Of a stretch of DNA of 64,000 nucleotides, positions 1-9,426 are shown piece after piece. Below the pieces are notes generated by a model. The model was not told the DNA's origin and searched no databases. It saw only the letters and a list, made by a program, of their open reading frames with translations. Each line of letters begins with the position of its first letter. The first letter of the stretch is position 1. The DNA is from Yarrowia lipolytica. Lineage: Eukaryota > Ascomycota > Dipodascomycetes > Dipodascales. The stretch covers positions 2,168,501-2,232,500 of the forward strand of contig NC_090772.1 of assembly GCF_001761485.1 (NCBI RefSeq), read 5' to 3'. Position numbers and translations under genes: made by a program.

Positions 1-118
1 GACTACCTATCACATTAGTGATACACTCTTGAGGAAGCCCTCAGCGGATGGTCCTGTACACGAGTCGCTGATCTGAGAACCAAAATGGTCTCCAACGAAT
101 GAACGCCTCGTGGAAAAA

Positions 119-127
119 CTAACGCAG
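119..127 (+). other. Branch point and 3' splice site of PEX1 intron 1
   Basis: The string CTAACGCAG at 119-127 fits the Yarrowia pattern of a CTAAC branch point placed directly before the 3' splice site. The same arrangement, CTAACACAG, occurs four times in the protease gene at 34.1-34.8 kb. Bases 1-127 hold no donor site and no frame resembling a Pex1 amino terminus, so they are probably intron sequence with exon 1 lying outside the window. Confidence 0.6.
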
Positions 128-3100
128 TCAATTCAAGATGTCATTTTATCACTGTCATGGCAGTCTAAACCGTCGGTATCCGGAACCAGAACCACACAGA
201 CTGCCTATGTCGGATGGACTGGTATGACATCCAAGTCTGATTATTCTGGAAAAGACAAGATTGAACTCGACCCGGTTTTTGCCAAATCCATCGATCTACT
301 GCCCAATACTCAGGTGGTCATTGACATTCAGCTGAATCCCAAGATCGCACACACCATTCACTTGGAACCTGTCACCGTGGCTGACTGGGAAATTGTCGAA
401 CTACATGCTGCATACCTTGAGTCTCGGATGATTAATCAGGTTCGAGCTGTATCCCCCAACCAGCCAGTCACGGTATACCCGTCCTCCACCACGTCTGCTA
501 CGCTGAAGGTTATTCGAATCGAGCCAGATTTAGGAGCAGCAGGATTCGCCAAGCTATCGCCAGACTCTGAAGTTGTGGTAGCTCCCAAGCAGCGAAAGAA
601 GGAGGAGAAACAAGTGAAGAAACGGTCCGGAAGTGCGAGATCTACTGGATCTCAGAAGAGAAAAGGTGGCCGAGGCCCCCACGCTCTGAGGCGAGCTATT
701 AGTGAAGACTTCGATGGCCATCTACGTTTGGAGGTGTCCCTGGATGTCTCCCAGCTGCCCCCTGAGTTTCACCAGCTGAAAAATGTTTCCATCAAGGTCA
801 TTACACCGCCCAATTTAGCGTCCCCTCAGCAAGCAGCCTCTATCGCAGTAGAGGAAAAGTCAGAGGAGAGTTTGTCTCAAAACAAGCCACCCTCTTCTGA
901 GCCTAAGGTTGAGGTTCCTCCGGATATCATCAATCCTGCTTCCGAGATCGTTGCGACTCTCGTTAACGATACTACTTCTCCCACTGGTCATGCTAAGCTA
1001 AGTTATGCACTTGCCGACGCACTGGGGATCCCTAGCTCTGTGGGCCACGTAATTAGATTTGAATCTGCATCTAAGCCTCTTTCTCAAAAGCCTGGAGCGC
1101 TGGTGATTCATCGTTTCATCACTAAGACAGTGGGGGCTGCAGAGCAAAAATCACTCCGATTGAAGGGAGAGAAGAACGCCGACGATGGTGTTTCAGCCGA
1201 CGACCAGTTCTCTTTGCTGGAAGAGCTCAAAAAGCTGCAGATGCTTGAAGGGCCTATTACGAATTTTCAGCGCCTACCTCCTATTCCCGAGCTGCTTCCT
1301 TTGGGTGGTGTCATCGGTTTGCAAAACTCAGAGGGCTGGATCCAAGGAGGCTACCTCGGCGAGGAGCCCATACCGTTTGTTTCTGGTTCTGAAATTCTAA
1401 GATCAGAATCGTCCCTGTCCCCTTCAAATATCGAATCTGAGGACAAGCGTGTTGTTGGCTTGGACAATATGCTGAACAAAATTAACGAGGTTCTGTCTCG
1501 TGACTCTATTGGGTGCCTGGTTTACGGATCCAGGGGCTCTGGTAAAAGTGCTGTTCTGAACCACATCAAGAAGGAATGTAAAGTGTCACACACTCACACG
1601 GTCTCCATTGCCTGCGGTCTCATTGCCCAAGACAGGGTCCAGGCTGTGAGAGAGATTCTCACCAAGGCATTTCTTGAGGCATCCTGGTTTTCCCCCTCAG
1701 TCTTGTTCTTGGATGATATTGATGCATTGATGCCTGCCGAAGTCGAACACGCTGATTCTTCGCGAACAAGACAGTTGACGCAGCTATTTTTGGAGTTGGC
1801 ATTGCCCATCATGAAGTCTCGCCATGTTTCCGTTGTGGCTTCTGCACAGGCCAAAGAGTCCCTTCATATGAATCTTGTGACTGGCCATGTGTTTGAAGAG
1901 CTTTTCCATCTCAAATCTCCCGATAAGGAGGCTCGTCTGGCCATCTTGTCAGAGGCGGTTAAGCTGATGGACCAGAATGTTTCCTTTTCACAGAATGATG
2001 TTCTCGAAATTGCTTCTCAGGTCGATGGATACCTGCCTGGGGACTTGTGGACTCTGAGTGAGCGAGCCCAGCATGAAATGGCTCTCAGACAGATTGAAAT
2101 TGGACTTGAAAACCCTTCAATCCAACTCGCGGACTTCATGAAAGCACTAGAGGACTTCGTGCCATCATCTCTGCGAGGGGTTAAGCTACAAAAATCCAAC
2201 GTCAAATGGAATGACATCGGTGGTCTGAAAGAAACCAAGGCAGTTCTTTTGGAAACCCTCGAATGGCCCACCAAGTATGCTCCTATTTTTGCATCTTGTC
2301 CCCTTCGTCTGCGTTCTGGTCTCCTTCTCTACGGTTACCCTGGTTGTGGCAAAACCTACTTGGCCTCAGCAGTTGCTGCGCAATGTGGTCTCAACTTCAT
2401 TTCTATTAAGGGTCCTGAGATTCTGAACAAGTACATTGGTGCATCCGAACAAAGTGTTCGAGAGCTCTTTGAGCGAGCTCAGGCTGCAAAACCTTGCATC
2501 TTGTTCTTTGATGAGTTTGACTCCATTGCTCCCAAGCGAGGACACGATTCCACTGGTGTTACTGACCGAGTGGTTAATCAGATGCTTACGCAGATGGATG
2601 GTGCTGAGGGACTCGATGGTGTTTATGTTCTGGCTGCCACTTCGCGACCCGACCTCATCGACCCCGCACTGTTACGTCCTGGTCGACTGGATAAAATGCT
2701 TATCTGTGACCTGCCCTCTTATGAAGACCGGCTGGATATCCTGCGAGCAATTGTGGATGGAAAAATGCACCTGGATGGGGAAGTGGAATTGGAATACGTG
2801 GCGTCAAGGACCGACGGCTTTTCTGGGGCTGATCTGCAGGCTGTGATGTTCAATGCTTATCTTGAGGCTATTCATGAAGTTGTGGATGTTGCTGATGACA
2901 CAGCAGCTGATACCCCTGCGCTCGAAGACAAGCGTCTTGAATTTTTCCAGACGACCCTTGGAGATGCCAAGAAAGATCCTGCAGCTGTCCAAAATGAGGT
3001 AATGAATGCTCGAGCTGCAGTAGCCGAGAAGGCTCGTGTCACAGCTAAGTTGGAAGCCTTGTTTAAGGGCATGTCTGTGGGTGTCGATAACGATGATGAT

Positions 3101-3298
3101 AAGCCCCGGAAGAAGGCAGTCGTTGTAATCAAACCTCAACACATGAATAAGTCTTTGGATGAGACTTCTCCTTCCATCAGTAAGAAGGAGCTCCTGAAGC
3201 TGAAGGGCATCTATAGCCAGTTTGTCAGTGGTCGAAGTGGCGATATGCCGCCTGGCACTGCCTCCACAGATGTTGGTGGACGGGCTACCTTGGCATGA
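128..3298 (+). CDS. PEX1: Peroxisomal AAA+ ATPase Pex1 (5' exon outside window)
   Basis: Pex1 forms a double-ring ATPase with Pex6 that pulls ubiquitinated Pex5 out of the peroxisome membrane. The N-terminal part carries the double-psi barrel signature (DWEIVELHA, near 390). The first ATPase domain has Walker A GSRGSGKS at 1526 and Walker B FLDDIDAL near 1705. The second has Walker A GYPGCGKT at 2333, Walker B FFDEFDS near 2505 and the arginine-finger segment RPGRLD near 2674. An ATG at 224 gives 1024 residues, which is the length I recall for the published protein. However, the frame stays open to the acceptor at 127, and residues just before that ATG (SIQDVILSLSW, YVGWTG) resemble budding-yeast Pex1. 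The true start therefore probably lies in an upstream exon. The family is certain; the start is inferred. Confidence 0.93.
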   Translation, partial: SIQDVILSLSWQSKPSVSGTRTTQTAYVGWTGMTSKSDYSGKDKIELDPVFAKSIDLLPNTQVVIDIQLNPKIAHTIHLEPVTVADWEIVELHAAYLESRMINQVRAVSPNQPVTVYPSSTTSATLKVIRIEPDLGAAGFAKLSPDSEVVVAPKQRKKEEKQVKKRSGSARSTGSQKRKGGRGPHALRRAISEDFDGHLRLEVSLDVSQLPPEFHQLKNVSIKVITPPNLASPQQAASIAVEEKSEESLSQNKPPSSEPKVEVPPDIINPASEIVATLVNDTTSPTGHAKLSYALADALGIPSSVGHVIRFESASKPLSQKPGALVIHRFITKTVGAAEQKSLRLKGEKNADDGVSADDQFSLLEELKKLQMLEGPITNFQRLPPIPELLPLGGVIGLQNSEGWIQGGYLGEEPIPFVSGSEILRSESSLSPSNIESEDKRVVGLDNMLNKINEVLSRDSIGCLVYGSRGSGKSAVLNHIKKECKVSHTHTVSIACGLIAQDRVQAVREILTKAFLEASWFSPSVLFLDDIDALMPAEVEHADSSRTRQLTQLFLELALPIMKSRHVSVVASAQAKESLHMNLVTGHVFEELFHLKSPDKEARLAILSEAVKLMDQNVSFSQNDVLEIASQVDGYLPGDLWTLSERAQHEMALRQIEIGLENPSIQLADFMKALEDFVPSSLRGVKLQKSNVKWNDIGGLKETKAVLLETLEWPTKYAPIFASCPLRLRSGLLLYGYPGCGKTYLASAVAAQCGLNFISIKGPEILNKYIGASEQSVRELFERAQAAKPCILFFDEFDSIAPKRGHDSTGVTDRVVNQMLTQMDGAEGLDGVYVLAATSRPDLIDPALLRPGRLDKMLICDLPSYEDRLDILRAIVDGKMHLDGEVELEYVASRTDGFSGADLQAVMFNAYLEAIHEVVDVADDTAADTPALEDKRLEFFQTTLGDAKKDPAAVQNEVMNARAAVAEKARVTAKLEALFKGMSVGVDNDDDKPRKKAVVVIKPQHMNKSLDETSPSISKKELLKLKGIYSQFVSGRSGDMPPGTASTDVGGRATLA

Positions 3299-3367
3299 TG
3301 TAATTTAATGATATGTTTTTGATTATCTTTGACGCAACATGTTATGGGTTTTGCCGGTGAGAATCGT

Positions 3368-3490
3368 CATCATCTGAGTACAGTACATACAGTACACAAT
3401 ACACATCAATTTTTAAGTACATACAACTGTAGGTACTGTACAGTATGTACATACATACACTTGTACTGTACTTGTACTTATACTTATACT
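3368..3490. repeat. GTAC-rich intergenic tract
   Basis: This spacer between PEX1 and the Lif1-like gene is dense in overlapping GTAC, TACAGTAC and TACTTGTAC words. Similar tracts occur at 4660-4800, 5350-5420, 11860-11935, 12340-12470 and 24415-24620. The rest of 3299-3835 shows no gene. Confidence 0.6.
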
Positions 3491-3835
3491 CTGGTATTGG
3501 GACCACTTAATAAAACCTTATTACATGACAGTATTGTTGTAAGACACATGAATCACCACATTCGGGCTCGCATTTACGTACAGTACACGAACAATTGTCG
3601 ACTCAAAAAGCGCTTCCTATATCACCACGTTAAAATATCATCGACATCCGGCTTATCTATGTAGCAACATTCTGCATTTTAGAGTGCCAGGTCGAAAATT
3701 ATCTGTAGTGTTGGGTAAGGGTTCATGGTATATGCGGCTCACTCTCCGACTACTGTATATAGGATCGTATTTCGTGTTGTAATCTACAATACGAGTACTA
3801 TACTGGGTTTGCATCTCATCATCACAGTACACGGT

Positions 3836-4651
3836 ATGTTCACATTCACAATTCCATCGGAATCTATCAGCTACGGATATGCAGTGTTCCAGTCTAAAGG
3901 CGATCTTACACAGCTCAACATCGAGGTTACTGGGTCCGAAGGCGAACATGTGTTCTCAGTGCGAATCAACAAGGGTCTCTTGAAACAGCATAAGTATCGA
4001 CGAAACAAGGAATCTGACGAGGATTGGGAAAAGGTAGTGCGGTGGGTTTTTACGGGCGAAGCCGGAGAGGGATTTGAAGCAGAAAGCGTGATTACTCAAT
4101 GCTCATACGATAGCATGGACAAATCTTTGAGTGTATCAATCCGAAGGAGAAAAAGCGACGGCATTGTCGCCCGACTGGGTGATATCGAATTGAAGGAGAC
4201 GTCAACAGGTGATCCGGATCTCATGACATGGGTACGTAGTATCGACGAAAGTAGAACGAACGTTCAGAAGACTCTACGGGAAACGCGTATCCAGACAAAC
4301 ATGTATAAGGGGCGATGCGTGGAGTTGGAGAAGCAATTGCAGAGCCTCATAGCAGAGAAGAGGAGATATGAGAAGGAACTGGTGAACAAGTTTTCGGCTC
4401 TCTTGAATACAAAGAAGAGAAAGATGCGTCAGTTCGAAGGGGAGTTTAGCGATGGATTCGGCGACTACGTGAAGAAGGAGGAATTCGTCATTCCTGAGTT
4501 AGCTGAAAAGGTCGAGCATCTCCCGCCTTTCAAACCCAACTCACCTGCAATGATGGTGAAGGAGGAAGAGACGATCTCGGAAGGCCTTCTTAACCCTGAC
4601 CCAAAGGAGCCCATCGAACTGGATTCCGATGCCACAGTCGAGAGTGATTAA
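3836..4651 (+). CDS. LIF1: XRCC4/Lif1-type NHEJ ligase cofactor
   Basis: This is likely the partner of DNA ligase IV (Dnl4/Lig4) in non-homologous end joining in the nucleus. The 271-residue protein has a beta-rich head (about residues 1-130), a long charged helix predicted to be a coiled coil (about 135-205), and an acidic tail. The segment KFSALLNTKKRKMRQFE near residue 185 closely matches the XRCC4 helix that ends in a lysine-rich patch. The tail ends in acidic residues around IELDSDATVESD, which resembles a SUMO-interacting motif. I chose the ATG at 3836 (MFTFTIP) because upstream in-frame codons look like untranslated leader. It lies downstream of PEX1 on the same strand. Lif1 proteins diverge fast, so the assignment rests on architecture and the helix motif. 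It is shorter than S. cerevisiae Lif1. Confidence 0.72.
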   Translation: MFTFTIPSESISYGYAVFQSKGDLTQLNIEVTGSEGEHVFSVRINKGLLKQHKYRRNKESDEDWEKVVRWVFTGEAGEGFEAESVITQCSYDSMDKSLSVSIRRRKSDGIVARLGDIELKETSTGDPDLMTWVRSIDESRTNVQKTLRETRIQTNMYKGRCVELEKQLQSLIAEKRRYEKELVNKFSALLNTKKRKMRQFEGEFSDGFGDYVKKEEFVIPELAEKVEHLPPFKPNSPAMMVKEEETISEGLLNPDPKEPIELDSDATVESD

Positions 4652-6838
4652 TGTGCTGTCTTGTACAGGTACAAGTACAATACAGTACATACATACTTGT
4701 ACAAGTACAGCACAGTATGTACAGGGCATCTTACTGGTACAGTAAGTAGATGAGTGCTTATACGAGAAGTATGTACTAGTACATACAGTACAACTACAAG
4801 GATTACACATTCTTCTATCAATATCCTCTTCAAAAGTAATGACCGCTTGTTTTTCCTCCGCGGTACGAGTAGAGAGACCATAGGTCTAAATCTCTGATAC
4901 AATACTATATAATACGGGAGGTGTGAAGATCCTATGTATGAATGATCAATTAGAATTTTTTTTTAACGACTTCCACAACCCACTTCTTGGAACACCACGT
5001 TCCGATAGTAGCACACACCAGAAGTGTGCATGCTCATTCTAGAAATAGATTCTATATCAGCAGATACACCATCTACAGGACAGACAGCTCGTCCACGACC
5101 AGCTAGTTTCTCTCATGAGTGAGGAACCTGCCAAGGTGAGAGTCCATAATCAACACATTTCCGTATGTGCATAAACGGGAGGAGAGAGCAAGTCAGACAA
5201 GTGTGATATCGCTCTGCCCATATTGATATGGCTAGTCCACCCTTTTCACTACTTCTACAGTACTGTAGTCTCAACTATTAATTTCATTGAACGCCAAAAA
5301 ATGTGCGAATGATGATTATGAATAAAAAAAGATGCATCAATGGTATCGTGCGGCTACAGTATGTACTATACAATACTCGTACAACTACTGGTATGTACTG
5401 TACATACTGTACATTCTGTACCTGTACCTGTTGCTGAAGTACAAGAAAATCATTTGTTATAGTGTCCATACGACAACAGTCACAAAACGGTCCACAGTGC
5501 TTGAACATGCTGGAGCAGTATGAGTATGTACACTTGCAGGTGACAGAAGAGATCTATTGCACATCCGTGCTATATCAGTGCATATAAGGGACATCGCTTC
5601 CTAGTGCTCTAAGTACAAGTATTATTGGCGGTCTAATTTGTCAAACCCCACCTTGCAGGTCAAAAATAGTTTCGAGAGCCCGACTTGGAGTTGATGTGAG
5701 CTAGTACAGTACATCCGGTACTTCACCTGTATTAAATTAGGATAGTCCTTGGCGGTCGTGGTATCCCATTCGTAATTTTGCTTGACTGGTATCGTACTGT
5801 ACTTGTACCTGTACCTGGAAGTACGAGTGTCTACGGGTTGTCTGTTTTCTTGCATCAGCAAGCCTTGTTCCAAATATGAAACTCGATGGTTACGGGTTCA
5901 GAGTTCAGACACCTGAGATATGCATGTGGCATCCCTTGACACGCGGCTTTAGGCAGAAGGATGGGGCGAAGTCGGAATGCGCCCGCGACCAAAACAACAT
6001 TGTGAATGAAAAACACAATCCTGGAGACGACCATGGTATGTACGCATAAGTCGGTTCGGTACAATACCAGGTGTATAACTAAATCTGACCAAGCTATCTC
6101 GCCCTGTTGTTGTATCAACAAATTTTCACGCATAGTTGATAATGTATGGAACTGTGCTTGTAACTGCTTTTTATTGCGTAATGGCCCTAGAGACGCAAGT
6201 CCAAGCTGGCAGCATCCTAGACCCGATTTTGGCTTTTGGGCTCGTGCTGCTGCGGTTGAACACGTTGAACTGCTGTTGTGCCTAACTAGATCGACAAGTG
6301 GATCCATTGTCCAATATGATCATGAATGGATTCTCTAGAATGCGATTCAAAATGGTAACCTAAGAGAATGAATAAAAAGATCAAAAGTATTAGTGCTAGC
6401 ATTTAAAGGACTTTTAGACGCGTGTTGGGGCCACGATCATTTTGTCTCATTCACCCTGCCGCGTTTATATTTAGAAACCTTAGTTATCGTGGGAATAGGG
6501 GTGAGTGAGGTGCAAGTTAGTGCAACTAAATTTTGTACACATTCACACTTGTCACCGAACGGTCAAAAGGACACTCTTTTTTACCTTCACCGCATCGACG
6601 TTCTCTTTTTTCTTCTTCAACGTGCTTGACGACGTGCCTTTTCACGTGGACGTGCTCTGCTTTTCCAGTTTCTTCCGGGCTTCTGAAACCCGGTGTTCTT
6701 TCATCCCCAAGACGCCATAAACTTGGCTGAGCTCTTCACTCTTCTTACACCACTTCTCTTTTTTCCACGGCCACTTCATACCGGCGCCATTATCTACACC
6801 TTCATTCCCATCACTTCTCTTCTTCGCTACTTTTCACC
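4652..6838. other. Intergenic region, no supported gene
   Basis: The stretch begins with GTAC-rich sequence (4660-4800 and 5350-5420). It becomes pyrimidine-rich from about 6540, as expected for the promoter and leader of the RRM gene that follows. Short open frames exist at 5855-6307 (minus) and 6006-6338 (plus), but neither has recognisable motifs or typical codon use. Confidence 0.5.
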
Positions 6839-7018
6839 ATGGACATGCAGTTTACACCCTTGCTGCCTTCGCAGCTACTTGTGGGGTCTCCCTTCAACCC
6901 AGGAACCCCCACCGGAGGTCAGTTTTCTCCTGGTCCCCAGTTTGGACCTTTTCCCACGGCGGCAGCGGCAGCAGCAGCGGCAGCCGCTGCTGCGCACCTC
7001 ACCCAGAATCGGATCTAA
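6839..7018 (+). CDS. Leader ORF or out-of-frame N-terminus of the RRM gene
   Basis: An ATG in a strong context (CACCATGG) opens a 59-codon frame that reads like real protein, starting MDMQFTPLLPSQ. It continues through Pro/Gly/Phe-rich sequence and a run of about 12 alanines, then stops with TAA only four bases before the ATG at 7023. This frame is +1 relative to the RRM frame. I see no GTGAGT/GTAAGT donor between 6839 and 7016 to join them by splicing. It may be a regulatory upstream ORF, a +1 frameshifted N-terminus, or the result of an indel in the GCN-repeat. The sequence alone does not decide. Confidence 0.5.
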   Translation: MDMQFTPLLPSQLLVGSPFNPGTPTGGQFSPGPQFGPFPTAAAAAAAAAAAAHLTQNRI

Positions 7019-7022
7019 CTAC

Positions 7023-9194
7023 ATGTACCCTACTTTCGACTACCCTCACGACAGCTTCGGTCATATGGGCTATATTATGCCTCACCAACCCCACCAAGCT
7101 CATCAACAAAACGGTACCGCCAACGGCTCCGGTGGCGTTTCTGACGACCAAGGCCAGCCCTCTCGAACTGTGTACCTTGGAAATGTGCCTACCGAGTGCA
7201 CTCCTGAAGAGCTTTTGAATCATGTACGATCCGGCATGGTAGAAAATGTTCGCATGCTACCAGAGAAGACATGTGCCTTTGTTTCCTTTTACGACCAAAA
7301 CTCAGCTGCACATTTCCACTCGGACGCGATTTTGAAGAAGCTCACCATCCATGGCCAGGATATTAAGATTGGCTGGGGCAAGCCTACAACGGTTCACCCC
7401 TCCATCGCAATTGCTGTCTCGCAGGAGGGAGCCTCTCGAAACGTCTACCTTGGAAACCTCCCTGACGAAATGGACCAAGCCGCCCTCCGTGATGAGCTTG
7501 CCAAATTCGGCCCTATCGACACTGTGAAGCTTATTAGCGATCGGAAATACGGCTTTGTGCACTTTTTGTCCATCTCCACTGCTGTCAAGGTCGTGCAACA
7601 ACTAAAAGCTGATCCGATTTGGTCTCAACGGAAGGTGCATTACGGCAAGGATCGGTGTGCATACGTCAGCAAAACCCAGCAACAGAACGCTGCTCAGTAC
7701 CTTGGCCTCGCCCCTGGATATGAACAGATGGCCGCTGCTACGGACAGAGACGCCCTTACGAATGTGCTTTCCCAGCAGTCAGCTGCTGCCAACGCCGTGG
7801 CTGCTGCGGCCGGTGGAGCCGGCAATGCTGGTAATAGAACTGTGTATCTGGGAAATGTTCATCCTGAGACCTCTACGGAGGAGATCTGTAATGTGGTTCG
7901 AGGAGGTCTGCTGCATCATATTCGGTACATTCCTGAGCGTCACATTTGTTTTGTGACTTTTGTGGACCCTACTGCAGCCGCTCAGTTCTTTGCTCTATCC
8001 AACCTCCAGGGATTGACTATTCACAACAAGCGACTAAAAATTGGCTGGGGAAAACACTCAGGTCCTCTTCCCACACCCATTGCCCTTGCTGTCACTGCTG
8101 GCGCGTCCAGAAATGTTTACATTGGAGATATCGACGACAATTGGCCGGAATCTAAACTGCGTGCTGACTTCTCTGAGTTCGGTGACATCGAGCAAATCAA
8201 TTTTCTCAAAGAGAAGTCATGTGCCTTCGTCAATTTCACCAATTTGGCCAATGCCATTAAGGCCATCGAAGGTATCAAACAGAAGAGCGAGTACCAGCAG
8301 TTCAAGATAAATTTTGGCAAGGATCGATGCGGCAACCCTCCTCGAATGTATCCCCAGCAACAGCAGAATCAGGCACACCATCAGCAGGGCCACAAGCACC
8401 GACAAAGCCTGTCTCGGTCACGATCGGATCGAGGCTCTTCTGAAGAATATGAGTCTCAACCCCAACAAGGCCCACAACTTAACCAGTCCCAGTCCCAGCA
8501 GCAACCTTCTCAGCATACTCAGCAACAGCAGCAGCAACAACCACAGCAACACCTTGGGCAGCAGACCCAACATACACAGCAGCAGGCGCAGCAGGCACAG
8601 CAGCAGGCACAGCACAATCAGCACCACCAGCGACACCAGTCCCAACCTCAGCAGCACTACCAGTACGATTACCAGCATGTGCTTGACAACACTGGACTCT
8701 ACCCCGTGCAGAACCCCTTCGGTATGAGCTTTCAGGTGCCGGCACCTCACACGCCCGGAAACCAAGCGTTGGCCCAGTATCTTGCGAAGGCCCAAATGGA
8801 CCATTACGCAGCGTACAGTGGCACTCTAGTAGGTTTGAACGGATCTGGTGACTCCGGTGAGGATGATACGGTGTCGGATGATGGTAACGGGAGCCGACAG
8901 TACAACCACCAGCCCCCTCCTTTCCATTACACTCCTGGAGCTGGCCGACATCATACGCGAAAGTTTGCGTCTATTTATGAGGAGAATTCTGTGAACCCTA
9001 GCACTACCTCTGTCCTAAGTGAGGAACCTGCAGGAGACGATCATAGCGTGACCGCAGATACGACCCCTCTGACCTCACGAGACAACCTCAAAGACCTCAC
9101 ACAGAGCCTTGCTGAAATTGACATTGACAATAACAAGGATACGAAAAACAAGGATGCCAAGCCCGTTTTGGGTCTTGCTATCACCAGTGGTTAG
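7023..9194 (+). CDS. MRN1: Four-RRM RNA-binding protein (Mrn1/Nrd1 type)
   Basis: The protein contains four RNA recognition motifs in two related pairs, at about 7165-7375, 7435-7640, 7837-8045 and 8107-8315. RNP2 reads VYLGNV, VYLGNL, VYLGNV and VYIGDI. RNP1-like strands include CAFVSFY, YGFVHF, ICFVTF and CAFVNF. Each RRM pair ends with a GWGK or FGKDRC segment. This layout matches S. pombe Nrd1 and S. cerevisiae Mrn1, which bind mRNA and affect differentiation or chromatin-linked RNA processes. A long Gln/His-rich region follows (about 8350-8665), with serine-rich and acidic segments after it. The ATG at 7023 is the first in this frame after the leader ORF; residues upstream of it in this frame look like untranslated leader. 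Orthology is likely but not proven. Confidence 0.82.
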   Translation: MYPTFDYPHDSFGHMGYIMPHQPHQAHQQNGTANGSGGVSDDQGQPSRTVYLGNVPTECTPEELLNHVRSGMVENVRMLPEKTCAFVSFYDQNSAAHFHSDAILKKLTIHGQDIKIGWGKPTTVHPSIAIAVSQEGASRNVYLGNLPDEMDQAALRDELAKFGPIDTVKLISDRKYGFVHFLSISTAVKVVQQLKADPIWSQRKVHYGKDRCAYVSKTQQQNAAQYLGLAPGYEQMAAATDRDALTNVLSQQSAAANAVAAAAGGAGNAGNRTVYLGNVHPETSTEEICNVVRGGLLHHIRYIPERHICFVTFVDPTAAAQFFALSNLQGLTIHNKRLKIGWGKHSGPLPTPIALAVTAGASRNVYIGDIDDNWPESKLRADFSEFGDIEQINFLKEKSCAFVNFTNLANAIKAIEGIKQKSEYQQFKINFGKDRCGNPPRMYPQQQQNQAHHQQGHKHRQSLSRSRSDRGSSEEYESQPQQGPQLNQSQSQQQPSQHTQQQQQQQPQQHLGQQTQHTQQQAQQAQQQAQHNQHHQRHQSQPQQHYQYDYQHVLDNTGLYPVQNPFGMSFQVPAPHTPGNQALAQYLAKAQMDHYAAYSGTLVGLNGSGDSGEDDTVSDDGNGSRQYNHQPPPFHYTPGAGRHHTRKFASIYEENSVNPSTTSVLSEEPAGDDHSVTADTTPLTSRDNLKDLTQSLAEIDIDNNKDTKNKDAKPVLGLAITSG
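8350..8665 (+). repeat. CAG/CAA-rich polyglutamine tract
   Basis: Mixed CAG and CAA codons, interrupted by His, Ala, Pro and Ser codons, encode a prion-like Gln-rich segment after the fourth RRM. Mixed codons suggest selection on the peptide rather than pure triplet expansion. Confidence 0.85.
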
Positions 9195-9426
9195 GATGTT
9201 ACATACGTATAGCATAATAAATTTTGAGAACGAGCTACTTATACAAGTATGTACTGGTATAAGTGGTCCACACGATACAACACAGCAGCAACAAACTCAC
9301 TAACAGCTACTTGTACCGCAGGAATGTTTCTTACAGGGGTGCAATAAAGACATTGTCTATACATGATGACAATGCCAGTTGGATCATCGGTCTCGAGAAG
9401 CTTCAAAACTACTTATATACACCTAA

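Noticed and set aside
110-127. Start of the PEX1 frame at the GTG at 110
   Set aside because: It is not an ATG, and the sequence is better explained as a branch point and acceptor ending an intron.
5855-6307. 150-codon minus-strand frame upstream of the RRM gene
   Set aside because: No motifs, ordinary intergenic composition, and an equally open frame on the other strand.
6693-7022. N-terminal extension of the RRM frame from the ATG at 6693
   Set aside because: The translated residues look like a pyrimidine-rich leader, and a better start context opens a different frame at 6839.
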